The position numbers and the translations under genes were made by a program. From assembly GCA_951799445.1 (NCBI GenBank), contig OX637287.1, positions 3,224,001 to 3,288,000 on the forward strand: a stretch of 64,000 nt of DNA, given 5' to 3'. Of this stretch, positions 48,825 through 60,722 are shown one piece after another (the stretch's first letter is position 1; each line of letters opens with the position of its first letter). The notes below the pieces were generated by a model. That model searched no databases. It saw only the letters and a list, made by a program, of their open reading frames with translations, and had not been told where the DNA came from. This stretch comes from Pseudisothecium myosuroides (Eukaryota; Streptophyta; Bryopsida; Hypnales; Lembophyllaceae).

Positions 48825-50340
48825 TGCTTGCAGAGATCATGGTATATGAGCTTTCGTTTTCAGTATTCATCAACATCAGCAAATGAATCAGGAAAAATCA
48901 CCGCTTTTTAACTTCATATTTCAGAGTTTGCAATTGGCACACAAACACACTACAGTATGTTGTCCTCTCTCAACTCGGAGAGGTGCTGCTAGGGAGCAAT
49001 TTTGCTTCTTCAGAGAGCAGTGGAAGATTAATATGGGAAATTTCGTTAAAATGACAGTATTCGATACACCATTTTTTCATTCATTTCTAGGAGAGGTAGA
49101 TTTCAGACTGCATGGTCTAAACATGAAAGTGCCAAGTAGTTGTGGAATACTGCGATTTTAACAAAATATCAGTTGCCTTCCAGTTCAAGATGGCCACGTG
49201 ACTGTCTAAGTTACACCCTGCAAGTTGGGCTTGAGGAGTGACAATCTTCACAGAAACAGACAATTGAAGAGACCTCACAGCGTTTGCCAATCTTTGTCAT
49301 TAATTCAACCTCCTAGCCTCAAAATAGCAATTCATTTGAGTTCATTTCTGATGAAATAGTTTGTTTGTTTTGTTGTTGTTAACCAAATTCGTATCTAACC
49401 ATTCAGGCTTGTTCATAGTTTATGCTGGAATTCAGATAAAGAAGAGTTGAAATGTATTCAACACTACTTGCGAGCTTTGTAAAATACTAGCATCATTCCC
49501 AAAAGTTAGTTGAACATAAGTATTGTTCAACTCTCCATCAGACAACATGGTTACTATTTTCTTCGTAGGACAACATGGTAGTTAGCAGAACTACCCAAAA
49601 CAGACAACTAATTTATTCACACTGGCCGGGTTCAGTACTCCAGTACTCCTCTTAAACAACTTAAAGCTGTACTAAAACCATCACTACTTTTCTTTTAGGA
49701 GGACCGTGGACAAGCTTTGAAGCTTTCATACATGATGGCTATGCACTTCAACTTCCATTTCTGCAGGTTTTGGCAGGTTGATGCGTGTGTTACTTACACC
49801 GATGTTAAGTTTTGGTTTCTGTATATCATTTATCTCACTCACCAGCAGTTTGGTTTTGGTTTTTGTTCAGTTTCCTCAAGTAAGTTAACTTAAAAATCTT
49901 CTTCCATGGAAGTGACGCAGGCAGTTATAGTGAAGCTCACATCCACTTCTGCACAAACCTGCAAACTTCAAAGCAATTGCATTTACTCCTATTTCCTAAT
50001 TTCAAGATGACGGACAAGCAGATTCTGTCATTTGCCACAGGGTCACTGGCTTGAATTCATGACACGCATATTACAACTTAGACGTAAATTTCACTTCCTA
50101 CTGATACCTTCATTAAACAATTCTATTGTTTTTTTATTGTTTTTATTGTTTTTTATTGTTTTTTATTATTTTTTACACTGTTGTAAGGGGATTTCATTAA
50201 ACAAAGTTTTCAATTGATTGAATTGAGTTACCTGAATTGATGGCAGAAAATCTGCAGAATTCAAGGGTTTCTTGAAGACCTGGTACCCAAATGTACTGGT
50301 ATCTTTGACCACAAATTTTCTCAGATTTGTCCTTTAACAC
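48825..50340. other. Spacer with simple repeat
   Basis: No supported gene. Near 48957-49000 it repeats a segment also found at 43292. A TTTTTTATTG-type simple repeat lies at 50126-50172. The open frames at 48605-49161 have no domains. Confidence 0.4.
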
Positions 50341-51320
50341 TTAACCCCAAAGTGACAAAGAGGACAGAAAGTGTCCTCACAAGAGTTTCAAGTCCAGTTC
50401 AAAGTGCTGTAACTTTTGCATTCAAGGTCCAAATTCAATAAGACTTGTTGGGAAAGTTGCGTTCTCCCTTCTAGTTTGTATGGTAAAATTTTCAGATCAA
50501 TCCAAGATGTATTGGTTTTTTTGGAAGCCAATCGAAGTTCACAACTTCAATTTGAGTTCACCAAACTGCATTTTAGGGCTGCAACTTTGGGGCCTTGTAT
50601 CTCCTTCATCCATTGCTCATTTTCAATAAAATTTGTTGGATTTTGTTCTCCTTGAAGTGTAATTATTGTGGTAAAGTTTTCATGTCAATCCAAGTTGTTT
50701 TGAATGTTAAGGAGCAATTCGAAGTTTAAAATCCTGCCATTTTTGGAGTGTAGTGAACTTTGGCAGTTTGTTTCTTCTTCGTACAGAGTCCATTTTCAAT
50801 AATTCTTTTTTGGAAAAGTTGTGCATACTAGTCTAGTTTTTGTGGCCAGAATTTCATGTTAATCCAAGAATTAATGAGTGACTGAGAAGCATTCTAGTAG
50901 AAGGAGGTTCAGCTTTAGATGTGTTTTTTGCAATTTTTCTTGATGATTTTTGGCATTTCAAAGCCGTTTTGTAGACACAATGATTCAATTGAATGAATTT
51001 TTTTTTCCACCAATGTATTTGCATACTAGTTTTGAATCGTTTTGTAGTGTAAAGTTTTTTCATTTGAGTAGGTTTAGAAATCAAACTTCACCTCCAAATG
51101 TGTTTTTGGGAAAATTTCAGCATCCATTTTCAACACTAAAACATTATGATCTTGCAATCTATGTGGCCAAATGACTTCAAATTTTGTACATGTCATCTAC
51201 AGCATGTACACTACAAGATTGTATGGTTGAGATTTGTATAACTTGAAGACATTTAGATCCATAAAGCTTTAAAGCTATGATGTTTTTGAACCCAAAAATT
51301 GAATGTCACTTTGGGGTTAA
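50341..51320. mobile_element. TTAACCC-type element, copy C
   Basis: 980 bp with a perfect 17-bp terminal inverted repeat, TTAACCCCAAAGTGACA. Non-coding. The interior has loosely repeated words such as AATTCAATAAGACTTGTTGG and CAATAAAATTTGTTGG, and ATCAATCCAAG-type words. Its right TTAA (51317-51320) is shared with the next element. Confidence 0.75.
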
Positions 51321-51565
51321 GGTAGCAACACCCATAACTGTCAATTTAATGCTTGTGCACTTTCAAATGTATTATTTGGATACTAAGAAAATAAGTTGTG
51401 AATTTTTAAAGAGCCAATTGCAAATGCACCTAATACCAACACTAGGGCCTGATGTTCAGATGTAGTACATCCTTGTAATCACATCTATTTTCTTCCACAA
51501 ATTTTCCAAGATTTTAGAGGTGATGGTTATGGGTATAGTGATGGTTATGGGTGTTGCTACTTTAA
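51317..51565. mobile_element. TTAAGG-type foldback element, copy D
   Basis: The ends are TTAAGGTAGCAACACCCATA and the complement of TTAAAGTAGCAACACCCATA, giving a terminal repeat of over 20 bases with TTAA at both ends. It sits exactly between two TTAACCC elements and shares a TTAA with each. Confidence 0.7.
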
Positions 51566-52961
51566 CCCCACTTAAGTTCCTTGGCTTTGTTTTTCCCCAA
51601 AACGCTAAAAAACTGCGATTTTGAGCAAAAATACCAAATTTTGGAAAAAACATTTTTGGATACAAGTAACTATGGATCTTGTAGTATGCTAGTTTGAGAA
51701 GCTACAGGAAAAAATTCAGAATTTTCCACCGTGCGGATTGGAAGATATTACCCTACGCTCGGGTCAAATTTGTTAAAAAATAATTCAAAATATAATTATA
51801 TATGGCATGTAATGAAATTTTCGAAAATTATAACAAGGCATAATTGAAATGTGTAGAAAATATTAATGAGAATAATTTGAATCCTAAAAAAACCCCGATG
51901 AAAAATGAAAAATAATATATATACCAAGGCAATCGCTTTACAAATGTAAAAAATCCATAAAATCCATAAGTTTAGTCTCTTTTCTTCCCTTGAAGAGAGA
52001 TTGTATTGATTAAAAGGAATTGGAATTTAACAAGTCCTTTCACTAACTTACTAAGCTATGAGAACCCTACTACTAAAGGTAATGAAATATTTCAAATCTT
52101 GTGAAATGAAATTCCAAAGATTCTAAATCCATTTAATGAAAGATAATTCAACCAAAAAAGAAATGATTTCGTATAGGATATGATGAATCTGACCCTAACG
52201 TACGGTAGTATTTGAATTGGCAGAAATTCTTTTTTTGGCCCCTCAAAAAACAGGGTAGCTACACTTCACAAGGTCACATTTGACCTGACATTTGAATGAA
52301 AAAAAATCAAAAATGGTGGTGCTTCTTTGGATTCATTCTTCAAGGCAAGTTGACTACATGCTTGAAATTTTTACTTCATTTGGAATTGTATAATATATAG
52401 GAAAAAAATAGTAAGCAGAAAGAAGTAGAGACTGATTCAAAATACTAAATTGTTAAGAATTTAGTCATGGAATTGAAAAATGCCAATCCCAATGGTTGCA
52501 ATGTTGTAATAAACAATGTACATCCTATGATTTTATTTTTTTCAAAAAATATTCAAAATTCAGTAAAGTAAAGGACTTCAAAGTTTATTTTAGAGTAGAG
52601 AATCTATAATTGCCTGCAAACTAAAACTCCTCATAACTTTCATCTCATTGATCAAAATGGAATGATTCAAAACTTTCCACGTACATATAAATCTAGAAAA
52701 CCTATTTCAAGTTTTTGTTTTTGAAAAAAGTGATTTTTTCTTATCTACTCAAACTGCCTGACTAAGGAAAAAAATAACATATTAGGCCATGACTTTTGAC
52801 TCATATTCCTAGATGTCATAAAATTTTGTTTGCATGAAAGATATTCCTCGTCCACAACTTCTATTAAAATTTGGACCTAAAACATGCAAATCTCTAGTCA
52901 CATGTACATGCCCAAAATTGCTATATTGCCAAAATCAACATGCTGGTCCTATAGGGATTAA
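51562..52961. mobile_element. TTAACCC-type element, copy E1, carrying a nested insertion
   Basis: Runs from TTAACCCCACTTAAGTTCC to the complement of TTAATCCCTATAGGACC. Without the nested 455-bp element and one TA it is 943 bp. It aligns over its whole length, in opposite orientation, with 53921-54854, for example at GATTGGAAGATATTA and TTAAGAATTTAGTCATGGAA. Non-coding. Confidence 0.8.
51751..52205. mobile_element. Nested 455-bp MITE with TA target duplication
   Basis: It interrupts element E1. Its ends are imperfect inverted repeats: CCCTACGCTCGGGTCAAATT and the complement of CCGTACGTTAGGGTCAGATT. TA lies on both sides (51749-51750 and 52206-52207). The sister copy at 53.9 kb reads GATATTAGCATTTG at this point, which is the empty site. 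TA duplication fits a Tc1/mariner or Stowaway-type origin (inference). Confidence 0.85.
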
Positions 52962-53920
52962 AGAACATTGCAAGCCTAATGTGTCACGATCATGAGGCAT
53001 CCCTATGCCACCTTAGTGAGCAAAGGGGACGTCGGAGGTGACTCCCCAAGCCTTGCAAGGAAATGAGATATAAAGAATTGGAAGTCCCAAGCCATCGGAG
53101 TGTTGTATCACTATACTTGGGATAAATGGGATGGCGTGCCATACATGTTTGAAAAGCTTGTGAGAAGACGCGTCTATGGATCTAAAGAACGCGAGGATCC
53201 TCATTATGAGTAAAAAATTATCGCTCTTCAAAGTTGACTATGTCCTAGCCATGACTTGAGGTGTGGGACGTAGAAGTAGGGTTTTGAGGATGATTCCTTA
53301 GGTCAAATAGGGCATGCCATATATTGTTGAAAAGCTAATGAGTTCAGCTTTTTAGAATGCTAAAGATCACAACAAGATTAGTTGTGAGTTAAAAATTATG
53401 GGCATCCAAAGAAGGTGGAGTCCTAGAGAACTACACCTCCCAAAAGATTTGGATCTTTAGAGGGCCATAATTTCTTCAATAGTTATTGTGATTGAAAAAT
53501 GAGTAGTCTAAAGTAATTTTTGGAAAGCGTAGATCAAGAAAATGGTCTTGCACGATGGATTTGGAATCCAAAGCAAAAAATTAAATGCCGATGGAAATAT
53601 TGGAAGTCTTTTAGGGCCCGGTTCTAAAGAAACAACATGGGAATGGATGGTCTTCCAAGATGGAGTTAGTGTCTTGGATATTCCTGGGGACCCTTAGGAG
53701 AAAGGAGTGTGCCAAATGCCACAAAAATACTATGAGGAGGGGAGGTCTCCTTCCTCCCTCCCGAATGGTACTATCGTAAGCCATTGTGGCCACAAGTAGT
53801 GTTGAGGCCTCACCGCCGCTATGGTGTTACCATGGAGTGCTTGTACACTCCATGATACCAATTAGGTGGTGTTCCGCTCTACACTAGGCCATGGTGTGAG
53901 TCATGATTGATGAATCCCGG
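52962..53920. repeat. LTR-like non-coding sequence interrupted by an element
   Basis: Begins near TGTCACGATCATGAGGCATC (52981). It continues with text of the kind seen in plant Ty3/gypsy LTRs (CAAAAGATTTGGATCTTTAG, GTTGTGAGTTAAAAATTATG). The same type of sequence seems to resume after the element at 53921-54854, to about 55110. No gag or pol frame was seen. The LTR reading is an inference. Confidence 0.35.
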
Positions 53921-54854
53921 TTAACCCCTAAAGGACAGGCATGCATTTTTGGGCTATATAGAAATTTTGGGTAGGTACATGTGACTAGAGATTTCTATAT
54001 TTTAAGCTAAAATTTTAATAGAAGTTGGGCGCGAGGAATATCTTTCATATGCACTAAATTTCATGACATTTGGAAATAGGAGTCAAAAGTTATGGCCAAA
54101 TATGTTACTATTTTTCGTAATTGGGCTGTTCGGGCAGATCAGAAAAAATCATTTTTTTCAAAAACAAAAATTTGAAATTGGTTTTCTAGAGTTATATATA
54201 TGTAGAAATCTTTGAATCATTCCATTTTGACCAATGAGTCAAAAGTTATGAGGTTTTTTAGTTTGCGGGTAGTTATGGATTTTCTACTCTGAAATAAACT
54301 TTGAAGTTGTTTATTTAACTCAATTTCTAATATTTTTTGAAAAAAATTGAATCATAGGATTTAGGTTTTTTGTTATAACATTACAACCATTAGGATTGAC
54401 ATTTTTCAATTCCATAATTAAATTCTTAACAATTTAGTATTTTGGATCATTCTCTACTTCTTTCTACTTACTATTTTTTTTGTATATGTTGTACAATTCC
54501 AAATGATTTGAAATTTTTTAAGCATGAAGCCAACTTGTTTAGGAAAAAGAAATCAAAGAAGCACCACCATTTTGGACATTTTTTCATACAAATGTGACCT
54601 TGTAAAGTGCAGCTGCCCTGTTTTTTGCAGGGACAAGAAAAAGGATTTTTGCCAATTCAAATGCTAATATCTTCCAATTCGCATGGTGAAAAATTCTGAA
54701 ATTTTTTCCACATCTTCTAAAACTAGTTTACTATAAGATCCTACGGTTCCATGTGTCAAAAAAGTTTCTTTTTCAAAAATTTGGTACTTGTACTAAAAAT
54801 GGCAATTTTTGAGTGTTTTTGGTGAAAACATAGTCATGGAACTTTAGGGGTTAA
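53921..54854. mobile_element. TTAACCC-type element, copy E2
   Basis: 934 bp with a perfect 13-bp terminal inverted repeat, TTAACCCCTAAAG. It is the opposite-orientation sister of 51562-52961 and lacks the nested MITE. Non-coding. The cleanest copy for defining the family. Confidence 0.85.
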
Positions 54855-57800
54855 TGAGTCATGTGGTGAGTCTCGAAATGACCAAGGTTGGGCCTAGTGG
54901 GAAGTTGGGTCCTATTCAATGGTGGTTAGCACCAATGGAGAGTAGTACCACCACCGGGTGTTTGAACATCAATAGAAGTTCTGCCTTATGTCATCAAATG
55001 ATATGCCCGGTATCTTGTAGGAATTACATGTTGGGAATCATGGAAGAATGGAAAACCTTGCGACTTGAGTTGGAACTTAACATTGCGTGTACGTGGCATG
55101 TGTAGTGTTAGAAAGTTGTGAGTAATCCTTTGTGTCACTAGGAATTAAGTGCTACAAGGAGCACTTGAGGGTGAGCTTAGCTAAGGTGATCTATGCAACA
55201 TAAGGAACATTTTGAAAGTCAAATAGCTCCATTTTCATATAGCTCTTGATTTTAAATGTATTTTCTACTTTCTATTCCATTTTAATTTTATTCAAAATTG
55301 CTGCAATTGAAATTATTGGAACACTTCAAAGGTAGCATCATGAAAGCTTAAAATACACCACCTTTTAATTTTTTTCATCAAAAGTTTTGTACCTTGATTG
55401 GATGGTGTGGTGCCACACATGAAAAAGAATGGTCCTTTTGGAAGAAATGGAATCTCCATAAACAACTTGAAACCTCACAACCCCAAAGCTCTAAAGGAAT
55501 GAAGTACAAAGTAAGTTCCTCATGGTCTAGGCTAAGAGAACACGGATTTGCCAATGAAATCTCAAACAAATCCAGAAGGTTTGGATAATATCTTGGGTAT
55601 GGTATTGTAAACACTATGTCTAGATGGAGGAGAGACAAGTTTGAAGAGAAGGGAGGATTGAGGGCTTAGAGTATGCCCACAATAGTACTCCAAGTGGCGC
55701 AAACTTGGTAACTGGCCGAGCCAGGTTGTTGTAAGAGCCCCATGATAGCTAGGCACGGCAAGGTCAAAAAAGTAGCCGACCATTGCAGAATATAGCGAGA
55801 GGACAGCCAAGAGTTGTGTCTCACGCAGTATGTGCTGCGATGCCATCTTCAATGTACAGAGTATTTTTTGAGGCAATTTGACTCTAGCTCATTTGCGTAG
55901 CAGCCACAACATGACAACCTAAAACAACCCCCTATTAGTGCTAATGTGGCGTTCTAGAGCCTCCTGTAGACCTTGTTTCTATGTACCCATCACATATTAT
56001 CGTAGAACATAGGTAGAATACAGAGGCCATGGTCACTGAGTGAGCACGTCAAGTCCTCACTTCCCGTTTCTTTATACCGCCTTTGCAATGGAGGTGCTCT
56101 TAAAGATGTAGAGAAACAAAACAAGGTGAAATGAAATGGCAAGAGGGAGGATAACTACCTAATTAGGTTTCGTGTCTCAAGGTGGAGTGTGCATATGTTG
56201 GAGAGAGACTATCGCCCAAAATTGCAGTGCAACTTACCTCTTAGGGGATGTGCAAAGTTGTGAGAAAGGAGAGGGAGGGAAGAGAAGCTTGTGAAAAAAT
56301 GGAAGCAAACTTAGATGGTGTATATCCATGCTTAGTTCACAAGAGAGTGTTCAATTGTCTTAGAGGCAAAGGTTTCACATATGGGATATTGTGAGCCAAG
56401 TCCAAAACATAAAAAAAAATTGCCCGCCCAAAATCCATTTTATCCCCCACAAGGATAAGGTGACTTTAGGAGTTAATCACTCTTTTGAGGATCCTAAGAC
56501 ACCTTTGGAGTCAAATACATCCTTATCTTCCTAAGGTTCAAATTTTTTTTATTAATCTTTGGAGGGTTTAAACACACATTTGGGACTAGAAGTATCCTTG
56601 AGGTCCACTAGGAGTAATAAAAAAATTTGTAAGAATTTTTTTTCATAATTTTTAAAATCAATTCTTGGAGGGTCCAAAAACACATTTGGGGCAAAAGGTA
56701 CCCCTAGGTTTTGATGGGGTTGATAAATAAATTGAAATTGAAAAAACCCGTTTTTTTATCATCCATTTGAAGATCCACAGACACATTTGGGGCAAAAAGT
56801 ATCCATGATAGATGATAAAGATGATGATAAAAAAGTCAAAATGGATTGTAAAGATGATTAAAAAGTCCAAAAATTTAGGAAAAAAAATTATTCGCAAATT
56901 TATTGATCAATCCCTAAAAGGTGTAAACACGTCTTTGGGATCCAAAGGGAAGTGATAATTAGAGTTCCAAAAAATTAAAAATTAAAATTAAAACTTAGAG
57001 ACTAGACAATACACAAATGCATGTATTCATCTTATTGTTGCAAATTTGAAAGGGTTCCCATCTTTAATCTAGCATGTGGTATATGGATTGTAATCCCATA
57101 TTCTTATTATAAAAATAAAAAAAATTGAAGGTGTCATCCAACACCCTAAACAACATAAAAAAGAAATTGATGAATTAAGAGGCCTTGAATTGTAAGAAGG
57201 TGTTGAGGTTTGCACAAGCTCATGAGATGGCCGCCAAAAATGAGGCAATGAAGAAAGTACGTGTTGCAAAAAAGAATAGGAATTTTTTAGCTATCCGGGA
57301 ATATAATTTTTGTTTCAATTGATGCCTGAGAGCAAAATTAATGCCACAATTATGCCCCAAATAAGCACAGGCAAGAAACAACAATAATAAAAAGAAAAGA
57401 AAAGAAATTGAACTACTCCTTTTATAAAAAAAATTCTTATATATTATATTTTTGTCTATGCAAAAAGATTGTTTAATTCCATTTGGATAAGTGATTATGT
57501 GAAGGTTATAAAGCTTCTTGTTCTACGTATAATCTTAGCAAATTCTTGAAAAAATAACATACTGGATCCGTTTATGAACTCAATTCGAACAATTTTAAAG
57601 AAAAAGTTGTACATTGTTTAGTTTGCTTTCTAAAACAGTCTCATTGTTGGAACAAGTGTGTTTCAATTCCATTTTAGAGCTAATAATCAAAAATTAAATC
57701 TCTTTATTTCAATATTGGTTGGACAAAAAAAATTAGGTTTAGAGGATTCAAAGCCATATTATCTAGTCAAACTAGGAGCAAAAAACTCATTTTCTTCACT

Positions 57801-58003
57801 TTCAAGGCTTATATCTTGTGACCAATATGGTTTGAGTTTTTGAAATTTCTTCATGGCCTTTTCATACTAGTCTAGTGCAAGACCCTAGAGTTAGATATGC
57901 AAAAGAAACAAATGTTTAAATTTTTTGTTGTTTGCACTAAACATGGCAGTTTTGAGCATTTTTTCACAAAAAAAATGGCCTTAGAACTTAAGGGGTTACC
58001 AAT
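54855..58003. other. Repeat-rich AT spacer, no supported gene
   Basis: Holds LTR-like text to about 55110. A possible TTAACTCCTAAAGTC end lies near 56464-56476. A right end of the TTAACCC family (GAACTTAAGGGGTTA) lies at about 57984-57998, with no left end found. Open frames (55378-55876, 56658-56897) show no domains. Confidence 0.4.
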
Positions 58004-58211
58004 CTAAGGTAGAGGCACCCAATGGCGTCCCTTTTTAGGAAGGGGTGTCATTCTGAAACGCAATTTTAGGTGGACCATACATGGCTTATTATTTCAATCA
58101 AAAAATAATAAGCTATGTATGGTATGTCTACATTTAGGTTTTGAAATGACGCCCCTTCCTAGAAAGGGACGCCATTGGGTACAAGGACGCTTTAGGGTGC
58201 ATGTACATTAG
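58004..58211. mobile_element. TTAAGG-type foldback MITE, copy F2
   Basis: Second copy of the element at 11577-11783, inserted in the opposite orientation: its left arm (GGGGTGTCATTCTGAAACGC) matches the right arm of F1. Starts CTAAGGTAGAGGCACCCAAT. The right end is more decayed (GGACGCTTTAGGGTGCATG). Confidence 0.75.
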
Positions 58212-58252
58212 TCTCACTAGTGACGGGGTACATTCTTGCATACACACTGGAT

Positions 58253-58926
58253 TTAAGGTAGGACCATCCATTCTAGATTAGGGACTGATGTCCAACTTGT
58301 TAAATACACTATTTCAAGTAAGGTACTCAAGGTTGGAATATGTGTTTTTCCACTATAAGAAACCTCCGTTTTAGGTGACGAGCCCTAATTTTTTATGACG
58401 GATTTTAGGTGATGTCAATGTTGACAACCCAAATTTTTTATGTCAACAAAAATGTACAACTTAATATCAATGTTGACATAAAAACATTGGAATGTCAATA
58501 TTGATGTTATGTTGTACATTTTTGTTGACATAAAAATTTTGGGTTGTCAATATTGACATCACCTAAAATTTGTCATAAAAAATTAGGGCTCGTCACCTAA
58601 AACGGGGGTTTCTTATAGTGTTCACCTTTTCAAGGTTGGGATGAATAAAGTCATGACACATGTCTTAAAATGCACGGGAAGTAGTTAGTAAGAAAGTAGT
58701 TTGACTATGAGCAAAATTGAAAAACTCTAGACATTGGCGGTGGGTTCGAAATACTTTTGGGCTCCCAAATTTCTTAGTAATTTCAATTTCAGTAATAAAA
58801 TTACAAAAAATTCACATTCCCAATATTTCTTATCTCTCTACATGAGAAAAATTTCCTCTACCTCTCACTGCTCCTCATTTGTCTTAAAATCACTTAAGTG
58901 ATCGGGTATGGTTGGTTCTACCTTAA
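58253..58926. mobile_element. TTAAGG-type element, copy H
   Basis: The ends are TTAAGGTAGGACCATCC and the complement of TTAAGGTAGAACCAACC, with TTAA at both. The 270-bp CACTA-like element is nested inside. Removing it and one TTC leaves about 400 bp of non-coding sequence. Confidence 0.65.
58351..58620. mobile_element. CACTA-like MITE, 270 bp, TTC target duplication
   Basis: The ends are CACTATAAGAAACCTCCG and its near-exact complement. TTC lies at 58348-58350 and 58621-58623. The arms of about 125 bases pair well (GTGACGAGCCCTAATTTTTT and TGTCAACAAAAATGTACAAC with their complements). CACTAyAAGAAA ends with a 3-bp duplication are diagnostic of CACTA (En/Spm) derivatives. Confidence 0.9.
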
Positions 58927-59804
58927 CTACAAGAAAGAAATATTCATTTGCTCGAATGTTCTTCATGGATAAGAACAATTACATTGATTTCATGGATCCT
59001 TCAGTAAGTGGAACCCAATGAACCAATCAAATATTCAAGGAAAAAATGTTTGCAATGTTTTTAAAAAACAAATGACATGTAATTTTAAAGCCCACCTTAC
59101 TTGTTTTCAGATCATAGCTAACTTATACCCAAAGGGAGACATCAAAACCTTCAAAATTGATTACATCCAGCCCTCCAAAGAGGTTTGATCCATATACACG
59201 CGATCGTCGCCCCTCGTCACTCCATTAACTTACTTTCGCGCAAGGGACACTCATGCCGGCACATCGAATAGGTTGAGGTCTCTTAAATTTTAAAGGAACT
59301 ATTTTGCAAAAGCACTAGTACACTAGCTATGATCACATTTCATCATTGCACTTCAAATTTAAAAACAAATCAAAGCTAAAAAAATGTTTTGAATGGAATT
59401 TCAACATAAATTTTCTATTTGGGGGAGGGGCTGGGATAATTAATGGAGTTGTTTAAATATTCTTTGGGATTTAATTTAGATCAACAATATCTCTACATTC
59501 AATTTTTTTTATGATTTACATTTTTGATGTGATTTTATGTCAAAAGTCTTGGGTGGATTAGTTAATTAAAACCCAAATATGAAATTATAAAGTGGTCTTA
59601 TACACCATCAAAACATTTTCATTGTTTGATTGATGCATTAATAAATGAGACAAGTGAGAGGTTTTAAAATTATATCTTTGAGATAGTGATTTGTATCATG
59701 CTAAAAATTCAAAATATTTAAGGACCAATTTACAATCATTTTTTCAAACTAGAGCCCCCCACCAACTAAATTTGATATTTATTGAAAGAAATGGAGTAAC
59801 AATT
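58927..59804. other. AT-rich spacer, no supported gene
   Basis: No gene, RNA gene or bounded element recognised. Confidence 0.35.
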
Positions 59805-60722
59805 TTAACCCCTGAAGTCCCAACGCCTTTTTTTCATCAAAAAACACTCAAAACTATCAATTCTATTGCAAAGAACAAAAAACTTTATGAATTTTCTTTG
59901 CGCAATTAACTATAAGATCTTGCACAAGACTAGTATAAGAATGTATAGAAGAAATTTCAAAAACTTTCACCACATAGATTGCAAGATATTTGCATTTAAA
60001 GTGAAGAAAACAAGTTTTTGAGCACGTCCTGAGACTAGATTATTTGACTTTGAATCTTCTCAATATATATTTTTTGCACTAAATTTTTTGATTAAAAAAA
60101 AATATATATAGAAGATTTGAGTTCAAAGTCTAAGAAAAAAACTCAAAAAAGAATACTTCATTTTCATTCTTTAAAAAATTGTTAATTAGAAGCATGTACG
60201 TAAGATTGAAGGAAAAATTAAATTGCCAATAGCTCTAAGATGGAATTGAAATTATACACTAATTCCACGTCGAGATTGTTCTAGTAAGTACACTACACCT
60301 TTCGTTGTAGAATTTTTTTCTGAAATTGTGAAAATTGAATTAAAAAACAAATCCAATATGTTAATTTTTCAAGAAGTTTTTATGATTGCCTGTAAAGCAA
60401 GAGTCTCCATAACTTTCAAATCACTAATCCAAATGGAATTAATGAATCAAAGCTTTCTGAGTTGACAAAAATATTATTTATGAAGAAAAAAATTACTTCA
60501 AGTTTTTGTGGATTTTTTTAATTGTCTGGTCTCCCCCATTTTGAGCTTATTGTGGCACAATTTTTTCTCGTAGTCACCAATTCAAATAAAAATTATATCC
60601 CCTATAAGCTAATTTGTTTTTTATTTTAAGATTATTTTTGAAAAAATCACTACAAGAATTGAAGTTACATGACTCTATCCACAATCCATTTTCCAAGAGG
60701 ACTTTAGAACTTTAGGGGCTAA
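59805..60722. mobile_element. TTAACCC-type element, copy I
   Basis: 918 bp from TTAACCCCTGAAGTCCC to the complement of TTAGCCCCTAAAGTTC. The left part aligns with the ends of E1/E2: CATCAAAAAACACTCAAAA, then TATAAGATCTTGCACAAGAC and ATAGATTGCAAGATATTTGC. Non-coding. Confidence 0.7.
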
